From NCBI RefSeq assembly GCF_032490495.1, contig NZ_JAVYJB010000004.1:124001-188000 (forward strand): a DNA stretch of 64,000 bases. The letters are read 5' to 3'. The stretch's first letter is position 1. Every line of letters begins with the position of its first letter. Shown here one piece after another: positions 31,587 to 39,323 of the stretch. This DNA comes from Pilosibacter fragilis (GTDB taxonomy: Bacteria; Bacillota; Clostridia; Lachnospirales; Lachnospiraceae). The notes beneath the pieces are model-generated. The model ran no database searches and was not told where the DNA came from. It was given only the letters and a program-made list of their open reading frames with translations. The position numbers and the translations under genes were made by a program.

Positions 31587-32378
31587 ATGAAGAGAAAAGC
31601 ATTATTTTTTGATATCGATGGGACGCTCCTGGTGGATGCGTCGAAGGAGCTCCCGAAGAGCGCGGCGCTTGCTTTAACAGAGGCGCGCCGCGCCGGACAC
31701 CTGGTTTTCATCAACTCCGGGAGGACGAGATGTCTGATGAAGGATGTTGAGGGGAAAGTACCGGTGGACGGCTACCTCTGCGGCTGTGGAACCTACATAG
31801 AGGCGGAGGGAAAAGCCCTGCTCCACAGAAAAATCTCCGCAAAACGCCGTTGGGAGCTCCAAAAGGCGATCCTCGAGTGTAAACTTGACGGAATCTTAGA
31901 GGGACCGAAGGCATGTACGGTGCAGACCGGTGTCTCCCACATGGATGAGATCGAGCATGTGAAAAATGTGGTCTACAAGAACCAGGGCTTGGCCAGCGCG
32001 GACTGGAATACGGAGCTGGTGGATTTTGATAAGTTCTGTGTTCTTGCGGACGAGAACAGTGACGAGGAAGGTTTTTTAAAGATCCTGGCACCGGACGTGA
32101 CCGCCATCGACCGGGGACACGGACTCTACGAGTGCGTGCCGACGGGGTACGATAAGGCGACGGCGATGGAAGTGATCTTAAAGAGATATGGGATCGCGAG
32201 GGAAGATTCCTATGCCTTTGGGGACAGCATGAACGATCTGGCGATGATCCGGTATGCCGGAAACAGCATTATTATGGAGAATCATGCGAAGGGGCTTGAA
32301 CCCTACGCAACTTTCATCACCAAAGATGTCGAAGACGACGGGATCGCCTGGGCGTTTGAGCAGCTTCATATCATATAA
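31587..32378 (+). CDS. HAD-superfamily hydrolase, Cof type
   Basis: 263 residues from ATG 31587 (ACGGAGA upstream), 10 bp after the PPIase lipoprotein stop. Motif I FFDIDGTLL gives nucleophile D8/D10; motif II INSGR; motif III K in the YDKATAMEVILKRYG segment; motif IV FGDSMNDLAMIRYAG. The C2-type cap lies at about 80-180. Such enzymes dephosphorylate sugar phosphates or cofactors such as FMN and PLP; the specific substrate is not evident. Confidence 0.92.
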   Translation: MKRKALFFDIDGTLLVDASKELPKSAALALTEARRAGHLVFINSGRTRCLMKDVEGKVPVDGYLCGCGTYIEAEGKALLHRKISAKRRWELQKAILECKLDGILEGPKACTVQTGVSHMDEIEHVKNVVYKNQGLASADWNTELVDFDKFCVLADENSDEEGFLKILAPDVTAIDRGHGLYECVPTGYDKATAMEVILKRYGIAREDSYAFGDSMNDLAMIRYAGNSIIMENHAKGLEPYATFITKDVEDDGIAWAFEQLHII

Positions 32379-32389
32379 GAGAAAATCTG

Positions 32390-32429
32390 GCGGCAGTCTT
32401 GCTTTTTTTGGCGGGACTGCCGCTTTTTT
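32390..32429 (+). terminator. Rho-independent terminator after the HAD gene
   Basis: GCGGCAGTC (32390-32398) / GACTGCCGC (32415-32423) followed by TTTTTT. Confidence 0.92.
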
Positions 32430-32469
32430 ATGTAACAGGAAATTCCGAGGAATTCCCTGTTACATAAAA
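32425..32469. repeat. Palindrome TTTTTATGTAACAGG...CCTGTTACATAAAAA
   Basis: A near-perfect palindrome with inner AAATTCC/GAATT, 45 bp in total, sharing ACAGGAAATTCC with 17684-17717 and, more weakly, with TGCCACAGGAAATCCC near 7330. Placed at 3' ends of genes each time. Confidence 0.65.
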
Positions 32470-32567
32470 AGGCACTAACGTGCCAAAGATGCGCACTCGC
32501 GCGAAGATGTAGATTGTCGCAAGCGACCGCGCGAGGCGCGAGAATGTGCCAAGGCACATTCTTTTTT
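32470..32567 (+). terminator. Hairpin cluster ending in a terminator
   Basis: A run of short stems (GGCAC/GTGCC, GTCGC/GCGAC, CGCGCGA-type) is followed by GAATGTGCC-AA-GGCACATTC (32542-32561) and TTTTTT. No gene lies in 32379-32786 apart from these structures. Confidence 0.65.
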
Positions 32568-32786
32568 ATATTGATTTCGCTGTTGCACGAGGTCTGCCGT
32601 TTGTGGGCAGCAGGAGTCTTGCGGCGCAGAACTTTGTCCATGCATATCGTGTGTCCTTCGAACCGTGTCGAAACTTGCGTTCAAAAACCACTTTTCAATT
32701 GCCGGAAAATGTATTATATATTTAAGTAAAAGGAAGTGGACGCAGGAAAGGGCGGCTGCTGACGAGGCGTAAGGGGGACGAAAACA

Positions 32787-32933
32787 ATGAGCATGGAGAG
32801 ACATTGCAAAAATGCTCTGGAAGAAGAAAACCAAAGGCTTCGCGAAGAGAACGACAGGCTGATGGACATTGTGGTACAGATGAAATGCACACTGAACCGC
32901 CTGGTGAAAGAGTATATTACGGAAAGTAAATAG
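32787..32933 (+). CDS. 48-residue coiled-coil protein, unknown
   Basis: ATG 32787 with AAGGGGG (32771-32777) 9 bp upstream, stop TAG 32931-32933. The protein (MSMERHCKNALEEENQRLRE, then ENDRLMDIVVQMKCTLNRLV and KEYITESK) has a heptad-like pattern of L/N/I positions with two Cys, a short leucine-zipper-type helix. Good RBS and codon use argue for a real gene despite its size. It is coupled to the wall-repeat peptide that starts within its stop codon. It could be an adaptor or dimerisation peptide; no family recognised. Confidence 0.6.
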   Translation: MSMERHCKNALEEENQRLREENDRLMDIVVQMKCTLNRLVKEYITESK

Positions 32934-33124
32934 TGAGGAAAGGCAGCGCAGGCGAGTATCACTGGGAGAAGATCAGCGGAAGATGGCAGTTCATCGATGG
33001 AAGGTGGTATTATCTGAATCCTGTCTCCGACGGAACCAGAGGAATTATGTGCGCAAGGAAGAGAACTCCGGACGGCTGGCTTGTAAAAGAGGACGGCAGT
33101 TGGGATGAAGAAGCAGGAAGATAA
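32933..33124 (+). CDS. Orphan cell-wall-binding-repeat peptide
   Basis: 63 codons from GTG 32933, whose G is the last base of the preceding TAG stop; GGAAAG lies 6 bp upstream. EYHWEKISGRWQFIDGRWYY and LNPVSDGTRGIM form one to two choline-binding-type repeats, then DGWLVKEDGSWDEEAGR. It has no signal peptide, so as it stands it could not reach the wall by Sec. It may be a remnant of a longer autolysin or surface protein, or a coupled small protein. It ends 23 bp before a strong bidirectional terminator. Confidence 0.45.
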   Translation: MRKGSAGEYHWEKISGRWQFIDGRWYYLNPVSDGTRGIMCARKRTPDGWLVKEDGSWDEEAGR

Positions 33125-33147
33125 AAGGATAATTACAGTATAGAGAT

Positions 33148-33188
33148 AAAAGGTGCCGGACTCTGAGCGAGAGAGTCCGGCACCTTTG
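33148..33188. terminator. Bidirectional terminator
   Basis: AAAGGTGCCGGACTCT / AGAGTCCGGCACCTTT, a perfect 16-bp stem with a 7-nt loop. It serves the convergent genes on both sides. Confidence 0.93.
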
Positions 33189-33252
33189 CAATTATGCATT
33201 TTGTAAGAGTCCCAGAGGACTCAAACTTTATCTATGGTGTGGATGGTCAGCG

Positions 33253-34575
33253 TTACTGCACGATTCCGGTCGTATCCACGGTCCAGATCTTGCCGTTCGC
33301 GTCTTTGATGTCCTTATATCCGCGTCCCAGCTCCGGCTTCGCGGAGGAAGTGGAGGAAGCGGATGCTTTCTGCACGTTTCCGGTGGTCCCTACGAGGTAG
33401 GTCACGCCGTTTAAATCAGCCGGTGCATATCTCTGGTCGGCGGTGGCGTCCTGTCTTTTTCCGTAGACGTAGAGGATGCCGTCGCGGAGACCGTGGTAGC
33501 CCTGCCCTTTCTTGTCACCGTCGGTGTGGAAGAACCAGTTCTCGGTCTCACCGGTCTCCTCGTTGTAGATCGCCTGTTTTCCGGTCTTTACGATACCGTC
33601 CTCACCGAAGTAAAAGTTTGCGATCTCATCGTTCGCCACGTTCGCGATCTGTCTGCCTGTCTGCATGATTCCCAGGTCACTGAACGCATACTTTTTCGCG
33701 TTGATGGTGAACAGGGAATTTCCCTTTTTATCGGAAACATACGGCTTTCCGGCCTTAAAGTAGAAGGTGTAGACCTCATCTGCAGCGTGGATCCCGGAAA
33801 TGCCCTCGATGGAGCGGAAACCTTCGGCGCGCTTTCCGTCCCCGGCTGCTCCGTAGTACTGGTAGTCGGTGATCTTCGGGGATGCGGCGTTGCTGTCTGT
33901 CACGTCAGACTTGGACGGCATCAGGACCCAGCCCGTCTGCATCTTTCCGTCGATGAAGGTGTAGTAGCTTCCGTCGATCTTCTTATCGTACTGGGTGGTC
34001 ACCATCTTGCCGTCGGAATTGAAGTAGTACCAGCTCTCGGAAGCGCCCGGTGCGTGGCTGTTTTCCTCTAAACGGATCCAGCCGGTCCGCATGAAACCGT
34101 CTTTTTCTGTTCCGAGGTAGTAGGTCGCCCCGTCAATCTCCGTCTTTCCTGTTGCCATATGGCCGGATTCATCGAAATAGTACCATTTGGAGTCGAATTT
34201 CACCCACTTGGAGACAGCGGACTTCCCGTCCTTCTCAAAGTAGTACCAGAAGGTATCCGGTGTCTCCGGGGAGTCCGGATCTTCCTCATTCTTTAACTCC
34301 ACCCATGCGTTTGTGACCATCTTTCCTTCGTCATCCACATAGTACTCGTCGATCTTTGCGCTTTTTACGATCTGTCCATCTTCACCGAGATAGAACCAGT
34401 CTTCTCCGCGCTTTCTCCAGGCATCGGTGGTGAGGTACCCGTCCTCATCGTAGTAGACCTTTGCGTCGCCTTCTGTCACCCAGCCGTAGGATGCCGCATA
34501 GACCGGCAGGCCGGAGACCATCATCATAAATGCTGCCGCGGACAAGACCGCAGCAATCTTTGTCTGTTTTTTCAT
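33253..34575 (-). CDS. Secreted protein made of cell-wall-binding repeats
   Basis: 440 residues, ATG 34575 with AAAGGAGAG upstream on the minus strand. A signal peptide (residues 1-28, cut near VYA-A) is followed almost entirely by aromatic/Gly repeats of the choline-binding type (KVYYDEDGYLTTDAWRKRGE, KWYYFDESGHMATG, FMRTGWIRLEEN, YTFIDGKMQTGWVLM). Several units are degenerate. There is no separate catalytic domain. Choline-type repeats bind teichoic or other wall polysaccharides, and the gene lies next to a glycan-synthesis locus. It may be a structural wall-coat protein or adhesin. Confidence 0.87.
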   Translation of the reverse strand: MKKQTKIAAVLSAAAFMMMVSGLPVYAASYGWVTEGDAKVYYDEDGYLTTDAWRKRGEDWFYLGEDGQIVKSAKIDEYYVDDEGKMVTNAWVELKNEEDPDSPETPDTFWYYFEKDGKSAVSKWVKFDSKWYYFDESGHMATGKTEIDGATYYLGTEKDGFMRTGWIRLEENSHAPGASESWYYFNSDGKMVTTQYDKKIDGSYYTFIDGKMQTGWVLMPSKSDVTDSNAASPKITDYQYYGAAGDGKRAEGFRSIEGISGIHAADEVYTFYFKAGKPYVSDKKGNSLFTINAKKYAFSDLGIMQTGRQIANVANDEIANFYFGEDGIVKTGKQAIYNEETGETENWFFHTDGDKKGQGYHGLRDGILYVYGKRQDATADQRYAPADLNGVTYLVGTTGNVQKASASSTSSAKPELGRGYKDIKDANGKIWTVDTTGIVQ

Positions 34576-34778
34576 AATCGTTTTCTCTCCTTTTTGATAT
34601 GAAAATTGAAATGTTTTGTCGTGGTGTTTTCGTTTACGGGCTGATTATAACAGGCTGTGGAGGCCGGATTCCAGTGTAGGTTCCTGGCATATCTGGAACG
34701 CCGTGGAAAGCATTTCATGGGATGGAAAATGCGGAAAATTAAGGCGGAGAGTGCCGCCGGGGAAGACCTGCGAAAACC

Positions 34779-34911
34779 GTAACTGTTCAGTACCTTCACA
34801 GTTACATGCAAAAATCCATTCCAAATCGGCTACGCCGATGGGATTTTTGCCTTTTAGCCTAGGTTTTCTTACGGTCAGCGCAGCAAGTGCGCAGACCTAC
34901 TGAACAGTTAC
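34779..34911 (+). mobile_element. MITE family 1 copy B, 133 bp, target duplication 7/8
   Basis: Starts GTAACTGTTCAGTACC and ends CTACTGAACAGTTAC, with the same three hairpins as copies A and C. Flanking octamers are CGAAAACC (34771-34778) and TGAAAACC (34912-34919), one mismatch, consistent with an older insertion. The right end lies 27 bp before the -35 of the next gene. Confidence 0.87.
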
Positions 34912-34938
34912 TGAAAACCTTACAAAAATATGATCTAC

Positions 34939-34967
34939 TGGACTGTATGCGGTCCGCATGGTATAAT
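34939..34967 (+). promoter_or_regulatory. Promoter with spacer palindrome, ThDP enzyme
   Basis: TGGACT (34939-34944), 17-bp spacer, TATAAT (34962-34967) with extended TGG. The spacer contains the palindrome ATGCGG-T-CCGCAT (34947-34959), a candidate operator. Confidence 0.65.
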
Positions 34968-35007
34968 CGAGAAAGGTATTATCTTGAGAGAGGAGAAGGT
35001 TTCACTT

Positions 35008-36984
35008 ATGAGAATGAAGGTTTCTGATTATATTGCCCAGAAGCTGGTAGACGAGGGCATCACCGACGCGTTTATGGTGACGGGCGGAGGCGCGATGCAC
35101 CTGGATGACGGACTTGGACATCAGCCGGGACTGCATTGCTATTTTAACCATCACGAGCAGGCCTGTGCCATCGCGGCTGAGGCCTACGCGAGGATCCATA
35201 ACAAGATCGCGGCTCTCTGCGTGACAACAGGTCCCGGCGGAACAAACGCGATCACCGGAGTAGTCGGCGGATGGCTCGATTCGATCCCGATGCTCGTCTT
35301 ATCCGGACAGGTCCGCTATGACACGACCGCCCACAGCACAGGACTGGGGATCCGTGCGATGGGGGATCAGGAATTCGAGATTACAAAAGCGATCGACTGC
35401 ATGACAAAGTACAGCGAGATGGTGCTGGATCCGATGCGGATCCGTTTCTGTCTGGAGAAATCACTTTATCTGGCGCAGACAGGAAGACCGGGCCCGTGCT
35501 GGCTCGATATTCCGTTGAATGTTCAGGGGGCATACATTGAGACGGAAGCGCTTCTCGGATTTGATAAGGACGATTACGAAGCAGGCGGAACCGGCTGGTC
35601 CGGTCACGGAACCGGATGTTCCGGATGTACGATCTGCATGATGAATAAAGTTGAAGGAAAACCGGCAATGATCCCGTCCGATGTGAGCGGACAGGGCGAA
35701 AAACGTGTGAAACTGCCGGATCCTGTGACAGTAGAGCAGGCGAGAGAAATCTTAAAGAAGGTCCGCGAGGCGAAGCGCCCGGTGATCAATGCCGGAAACG
35801 GAATCCGGATCGGAAAGGCGTTCGATGTATTCGCGAGAGTCGTAAAGAAGCTTGGAATCCCGGTTGTCACTGGCTGGAACAGCATCGACTGCATGTATGA
35901 CACAGACCCGCTCTATGTGGGACGTGCCGGACATATGGGTGACCGTGCCGGAAACTTTGCGGTACAGAACAGCGATCTCTTATTGTCATTGGGAAGCCGT
36001 CTCTCAATCCGTCAGGTGGGCTATAACTACCCGACCTGGGCGAGAGAGGCCTATGTGATCTACAATGATATCGACGCCGAGGAGTTAAAGAAACCGACGG
36101 TCCATGTTGACATGCCGGTCCATGCTGACGTCAAGGACCTTCTCGAGAAGCTGGAGCTCGTCCTCGATGAGGAAGAGTTCGATCCAAACGGTGGAGCAAA
36201 GGACAAAGAAGCCGTAGACTGGTGGATCAGACGCTGTCAGGAATGGAAAGAAAAATATCCGGTCGTTCTTCCGAAACACTATGAGGCTGGTGACGACGAA
36301 CCGGCAAACGTATATGCCGCGATCAAGGAGATCAGTAAGCGCGTCGAGGAAGATCAGATCACCGTTGTGGGAAATGGCTCCGCGTGCGTGGTAGGCGGAC
36401 ATGCCTATGAGATGAAGAAAGGACAGCGGTTCATCAGCAACTCTGCCATTGCGTCCATGGGTTACGACCTTCCGGCAGCTATCGGTGCCTGGGTCGCAGA
36501 CCATACAAAGGACATCATCCTTGTGACAGGTGACGGAAGTATCCAGATGAATCTTCAGGAGCTCCAGACCATCGTTCATCACCATATGGGAATCAAGATT
36601 TTCCTGATCAACAACGGCGGTTACCATTCCATCCGCCAGACCCAGAAGACCCACTTCCATGAGCCGTTAGTGGGAATCGGCGTGGACAGCCACGACTTAA
36701 GCTTCCCGAGCATGGAGAAGCTTGCATGGGCATACGGTTATCCGTATGTGGCAGCCCACCACAACAGTGAGCTCGGCGAGGCGGTCGAGAAGACACTTGC
36801 CATGGACGGTCCGGTGATTTGTGAGATCTTCGTGGATATGAAACAGGGCTTCGAGCCGAAGGCAGCCGCAAAGATGCTGCCGGACGGAACCATGGTATCC
36901 GTACCGCTCGAGGATCTGGCTCCGTTCCTTCCGGAGGAAGAGCTGAAGAAAAATATGATTATTCCGTTAGTAGAGAATAAATAA
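35008..36984 (+). CDS. Thiamine diphosphate-dependent enzyme, acetolactate-synthase-like, with Cys-rich insert
   Basis: 658 residues from ATG 35008 (AGGAGAAGG upstream). Acetolactate synthase/pyruvate oxidase fold: N-terminal PYR domain with the activating Glu in YFNHHEQACAIAAEAYAR, central domain (about 245-390), C-terminal PP domain with GDGSIQMNLQELQTIVHHH...NNGG (Mg-ThDP motif). About 100 residues longer than typical AHAS. Between the PYR and central domains, residues about 190-240 form a Gly/Ser/Cys insert with C204-x2-C207-x2-C210. The genes that follow are a sugar epimerase, glycosyltransferases and an LCP protein. This enzyme may therefore make a modified or branched sugar, as YerE does for yersiniose, rather than valine precursors. 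No small regulatory subunit (ilvN) is adjacent. Confidence 0.85.
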   Translation: MRMKVSDYIAQKLVDEGITDAFMVTGGGAMHLDDGLGHQPGLHCYFNHHEQACAIAAEAYARIHNKIAALCVTTGPGGTNAITGVVGGWLDSIPMLVLSGQVRYDTTAHSTGLGIRAMGDQEFEITKAIDCMTKYSEMVLDPMRIRFCLEKSLYLAQTGRPGPCWLDIPLNVQGAYIETEALLGFDKDDYEAGGTGWSGHGTGCSGCTICMMNKVEGKPAMIPSDVSGQGEKRVKLPDPVTVEQAREILKKVREAKRPVINAGNGIRIGKAFDVFARVVKKLGIPVVTGWNSIDCMYDTDPLYVGRAGHMGDRAGNFAVQNSDLLLSLGSRLSIRQVGYNYPTWAREAYVIYNDIDAEELKKPTVHVDMPVHADVKDLLEKLELVLDEEEFDPNGGAKDKEAVDWWIRRCQEWKEKYPVVLPKHYEAGDDEPANVYAAIKEISKRVEEDQITVVGNGSACVVGGHAYEMKKGQRFISNSAIASMGYDLPAAIGAWVADHTKDIILVTGDGSIQMNLQELQTIVHHHMGIKIFLINNGGYHSIRQTQKTHFHEPLVGIGVDSHDLSFPSMEKLAWAYGYPYVAAHHNSELGEAVEKTLAMDGPVICEIFVDMKQGFEPKAAAKMLPDGTMVSVPLEDLAPFLPEEELKKNMIIPLVENK

Positions 36985-37033
36985 GAAGATTCAGTGTGCC
37001 TGGGACATGGAACTTAGAAGAAAATGCAAGATG

Positions 37034-37064
37034 GTTCAGAAAATTTCTACCCGTGTACAGTAAC
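37034..37064 (-). repeat. Fragment of MITE family 2
   Basis: Read on the minus strand it begins GTTACTGTACACGGGTAGAA, matching 51195 onward and the right end of 26034-26166. Only about 30 bp remain and no duplication is visible. Confidence 0.65.
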
Positions 37065-37141
37065 ATCATGTACAATATACAGGCAACCGGGAGTAAGATG
37101 GATGATTGATCAGCGTTAAATGAGGAAAGGGGCAGCAGAAT

Positions 37142-38095
37142 ATGAATATCATCATGACAGGTTCGACGAGCTTTGTCGGCGCAGCAACGGTGCGGGAACT
37201 CTTACGGAGAGGGCACACGGTGACCGCCATTGTGCGCCCCAAATCCTCAAAACTTGATACGATCCTTGAGGGAAATGAGGAGGCACTTTTATCCGGGCGT
37301 CTTCTCGTGACGGAAAATGATCTTTCCGAGCCGGAAAAACTTTTAGAAAAAGTGACAAAACCGCAGGACGTGTTCTGCCATTTCGGCTGGGGCGGATCCG
37401 GGAGCGCGTCAAGAACGGACAAGGCGCTTCAGGAGAAGAATATGGAGATCTCCCTGGAGACGATTCGGACGGCGAAAGCCCTAGGCTGTAAAAAGTTCCT
37501 GTTCTCCGGCTCCCAGGCGGAGTACGGAATGCACCAGGATCTGATCACGGAGAACACGGTCTGCGAGCCGAAATCCTTGTATGGAGAGGCGAAGCTTGCC
37601 ATGCGGGAAAAGGGAGAAAAACTCTGTGATGAACTGGGACTGCGGTACATTCACGCCAGGATCTTCAGCGCCTACGGCCCCGGGGACCACCCGTGGACGT
37701 TAGTGGAGTCCTGTTTGGACATATTCTTAAGTAATAAGGAAATGTCTCTGGGGGCATGTACCCAGAAGTGGAATTTCCTCTATATCGACGATCTGGCTAG
37801 AGGGATGGCGGCACTCTGCGAAGCCCCGGAAAGTGCGTTTGAGGGACTTGAAAATCCTGTATTTAACTTCGGCGGTGCTGAGACAAAGGTATTAAAGGAA
37901 TTTGTGGAGGAGATCCACGAACTCTGCGGCGGACAGGGCGAGAGCCAATACAACACCCGCGGGGAGAACGCCGAAGGTCTGATCAATCTGATGCCGTCCA
38001 TCGAAAAGCTGGAGACGGTGACGGGATGGAAGCCAGAGGTCGATTTCAAGACCGGAATTACAAGGATGATCGCGCTCAGAAAGAGAACCATTTAA
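37142..38095 (+). CDS. NAD-dependent epimerase/dehydratase (extended SDR)
   Basis: 317 residues; ATG 37142 with AAAGGGGC upstream. The N-terminal Rossmann motif is GSTSFVG (residues 7-13), the catalytic YGEAK gives the Y-x3-K pair (about 145-149), with SGSQAEYG before it and the substrate-domain marker RIFSAYGPGDHPWTLVESCL. It acts on a nucleotide-activated sugar (epimerisation, dehydration or reduction). It follows the ThDP enzyme by 157 bp in the same direction, so both may build one unusual sugar. Exact product cannot be assigned. Confidence 0.88.
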   Translation: MNIIMTGSTSFVGAATVRELLRRGHTVTAIVRPKSSKLDTILEGNEEALLSGRLLVTENDLSEPEKLLEKVTKPQDVFCHFGWGGSGSASRTDKALQEKNMEISLETIRTAKALGCKKFLFSGSQAEYGMHQDLITENTVCEPKSLYGEAKLAMREKGEKLCDELGLRYIHARIFSAYGPGDHPWTLVESCLDIFLSNKEMSLGACTQKWNFLYIDDLARGMAALCEAPESAFEGLENPVFNFGGAETKVLKEFVEEIHELCGGQGESQYNTRGENAEGLINLMPSIEKLETVTGWKPEVDFKTGITRMIALRKRTI

Positions 38096-38197
38096 CTGAA
38101 CGAGAAAGCAATTCTGGGGTGGCAGAGAGGGCAGCAATCAGTTGAAAATGCAGACCGATCACAGATTGGGAAAAAATGCCGCGAAATACGTCGAGTA

Positions 38198-38225
38198 TTG
38201 ACAAAACAGAAAAAATGGTTACAAT
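38198..38225 (+). promoter_or_regulatory. Promoter of the glycosyltransferase operon
   Basis: TTGACA (38198-38203), 16-bp spacer, TACAAT (38220-38225). A leader of about 130 nt with a small hairpin (CTGAC...GTCAG, about 38301-38333) precedes the first gene. Confidence 0.78.
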
Positions 38226-38360
38226 GATAAAAGTTAAAGACTAGGCAACAATTTAGAAAAAAAGTTCAGCAGATCGGCGCCCGCCGCACTGCTGAAAGAA
38301 ACTGACAAAGGTGCCCGAAGGTACCGGTCAGGTAAAATTTAAGGAAGAAGAAAATATAAC

Positions 38361-39323
38361 ATGAAAAAAATCAGCGTTTTGATTCCATGCTATAACGAGG
38401 AGGAGAATGTCGTTCCGATCAGCGAAGCGGTCATCGGCATTATCACAAAAGAACTGCCTCAGTACGACTATGAGCTGGTCTTCATCGACAACGACTCCAC
38501 CGATAAGACGAGAGAACTGCTCCGCATGCTCTGCGCGAAGAATCCGAAGATCAAGGCGATCTTCAACGCGAGAAACTTTGGACAGTTCAATTCTCCATAT
38601 TATGGAATCCTTCAGGTAACCGGTGACTGCGTGATCTCCATGGTGGCGGATTTCCAGGATCCGGTGGAACTGATTCCGAAGTATGTCCACGAGTGGGAGA
38701 ATGGCTATAAGATCGTCATCGGAATCAAGACGAGCAGCAAAGAGAACCCGGTGATGTACTGGCTCAGAAGCTGCTACTACAAACTGATCCGGAAATTATC
38801 CGACGTGGAGCAGATCGAGCACTTTACAGGATCCGGACTCTATGACAGACAGTTTATCGAGGTCTTAAGAAACTTAAACGATCCGACCCCGTTCCTTCGC
38901 GGGATCGTTGCGGAGTTAGGCTTTAAGAGAAAAGAGATCCCGTACGAGCAGCCGAAGCGCCGCGCGGGAAAGACCCACAATAACTTCTATAAATTATATG
39001 ACGCAGCAATGCTCAGCTTTACATCTTACACAAAAGCGGGCCTGCGTCTGGCAACCTTTTTCGGCGCCTTCTGCGGTGGCGTGAGCTTTATCGTAGCAGT
39101 CATATATCTGATCATGAAACTCTTATATTGGGACCGCTTTATGGCAGGTATGGCACCGCTTCTCATCGGAATGTGTTTTCTTGGATCTGTCCAGATCTTC
39201 TTTATCGGCCTGCTTGGCGAGTATATCATGAGCATCAATACCCGTGTGATGCACCGCCCGCTCGTTGTGGAGGAGGAGCGCATCAATTTTGATACACCGG
39301 TCGGTGCACAGGAGGAAGTATGA
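38361..39323 (+). CDS. Polyprenyl-phosphate glycosyltransferase (GtrB/DPM1-like)
   Basis: 320 residues, ATG 38361 after AAGGAAGAAG. The GT-A domain (1-225) opens with VLIPCYNEEENVVPI, has FIDNDSTDKT, and VADFQDP as the metal-binding D-x-Q-D-like motif. Two C-terminal transmembrane helices lie at about 232-256 and 265-292, followed by a short cytoplasmic tail. This family moves a sugar from a nucleotide donor to undecaprenyl phosphate. The next gene overlaps by 4 bp (ATGA). Confidence 0.92.
   Translation: MKKISVLIPCYNEEENVVPISEAVIGIITKELPQYDYELVFIDNDSTDKTRELLRMLCAKNPKIKAIFNARNFGQFNSPYYGILQVTGDCVISMVADFQDPVELIPKYVHEWENGYKIVIGIKTSSKENPVMYWLRSCYYKLIRKLSDVEQIEHFTGSGLYDRQFIEVLRNLNDPTPFLRGIVAELGFKRKEIPYEQPKRRAGKTHNNFYKLYDAAMLSFTSYTKAGLRLATFFGAFCGGVSFIVAVIYLIMKLLYWDRFMAGMAPLLIGMCFLGSVQIFFIGLLGEYIMSINTRVMHRPLVVEEERINFDTPVGAQEEV

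Larger units (their letters stand above)
34576..35007. other. 432-bp divergent intergenic region
   Basis: No gene. From left to right: an extended -10 for the minus-strand repeat protein (TGTTATAAT read on the minus strand, hexamer 34649-34644), MITE copy B (34779-34911), and the promoter of the ThDP enzyme (34939-34967). Confidence 0.65.

Noticed and set aside
32423..32569. CTTTTTTAT direct repeats as a target duplication
   Set aside because: Both are terminator T runs followed by AT, so the match is expected by chance; the sequence between has no matching terminal inverted repeats.
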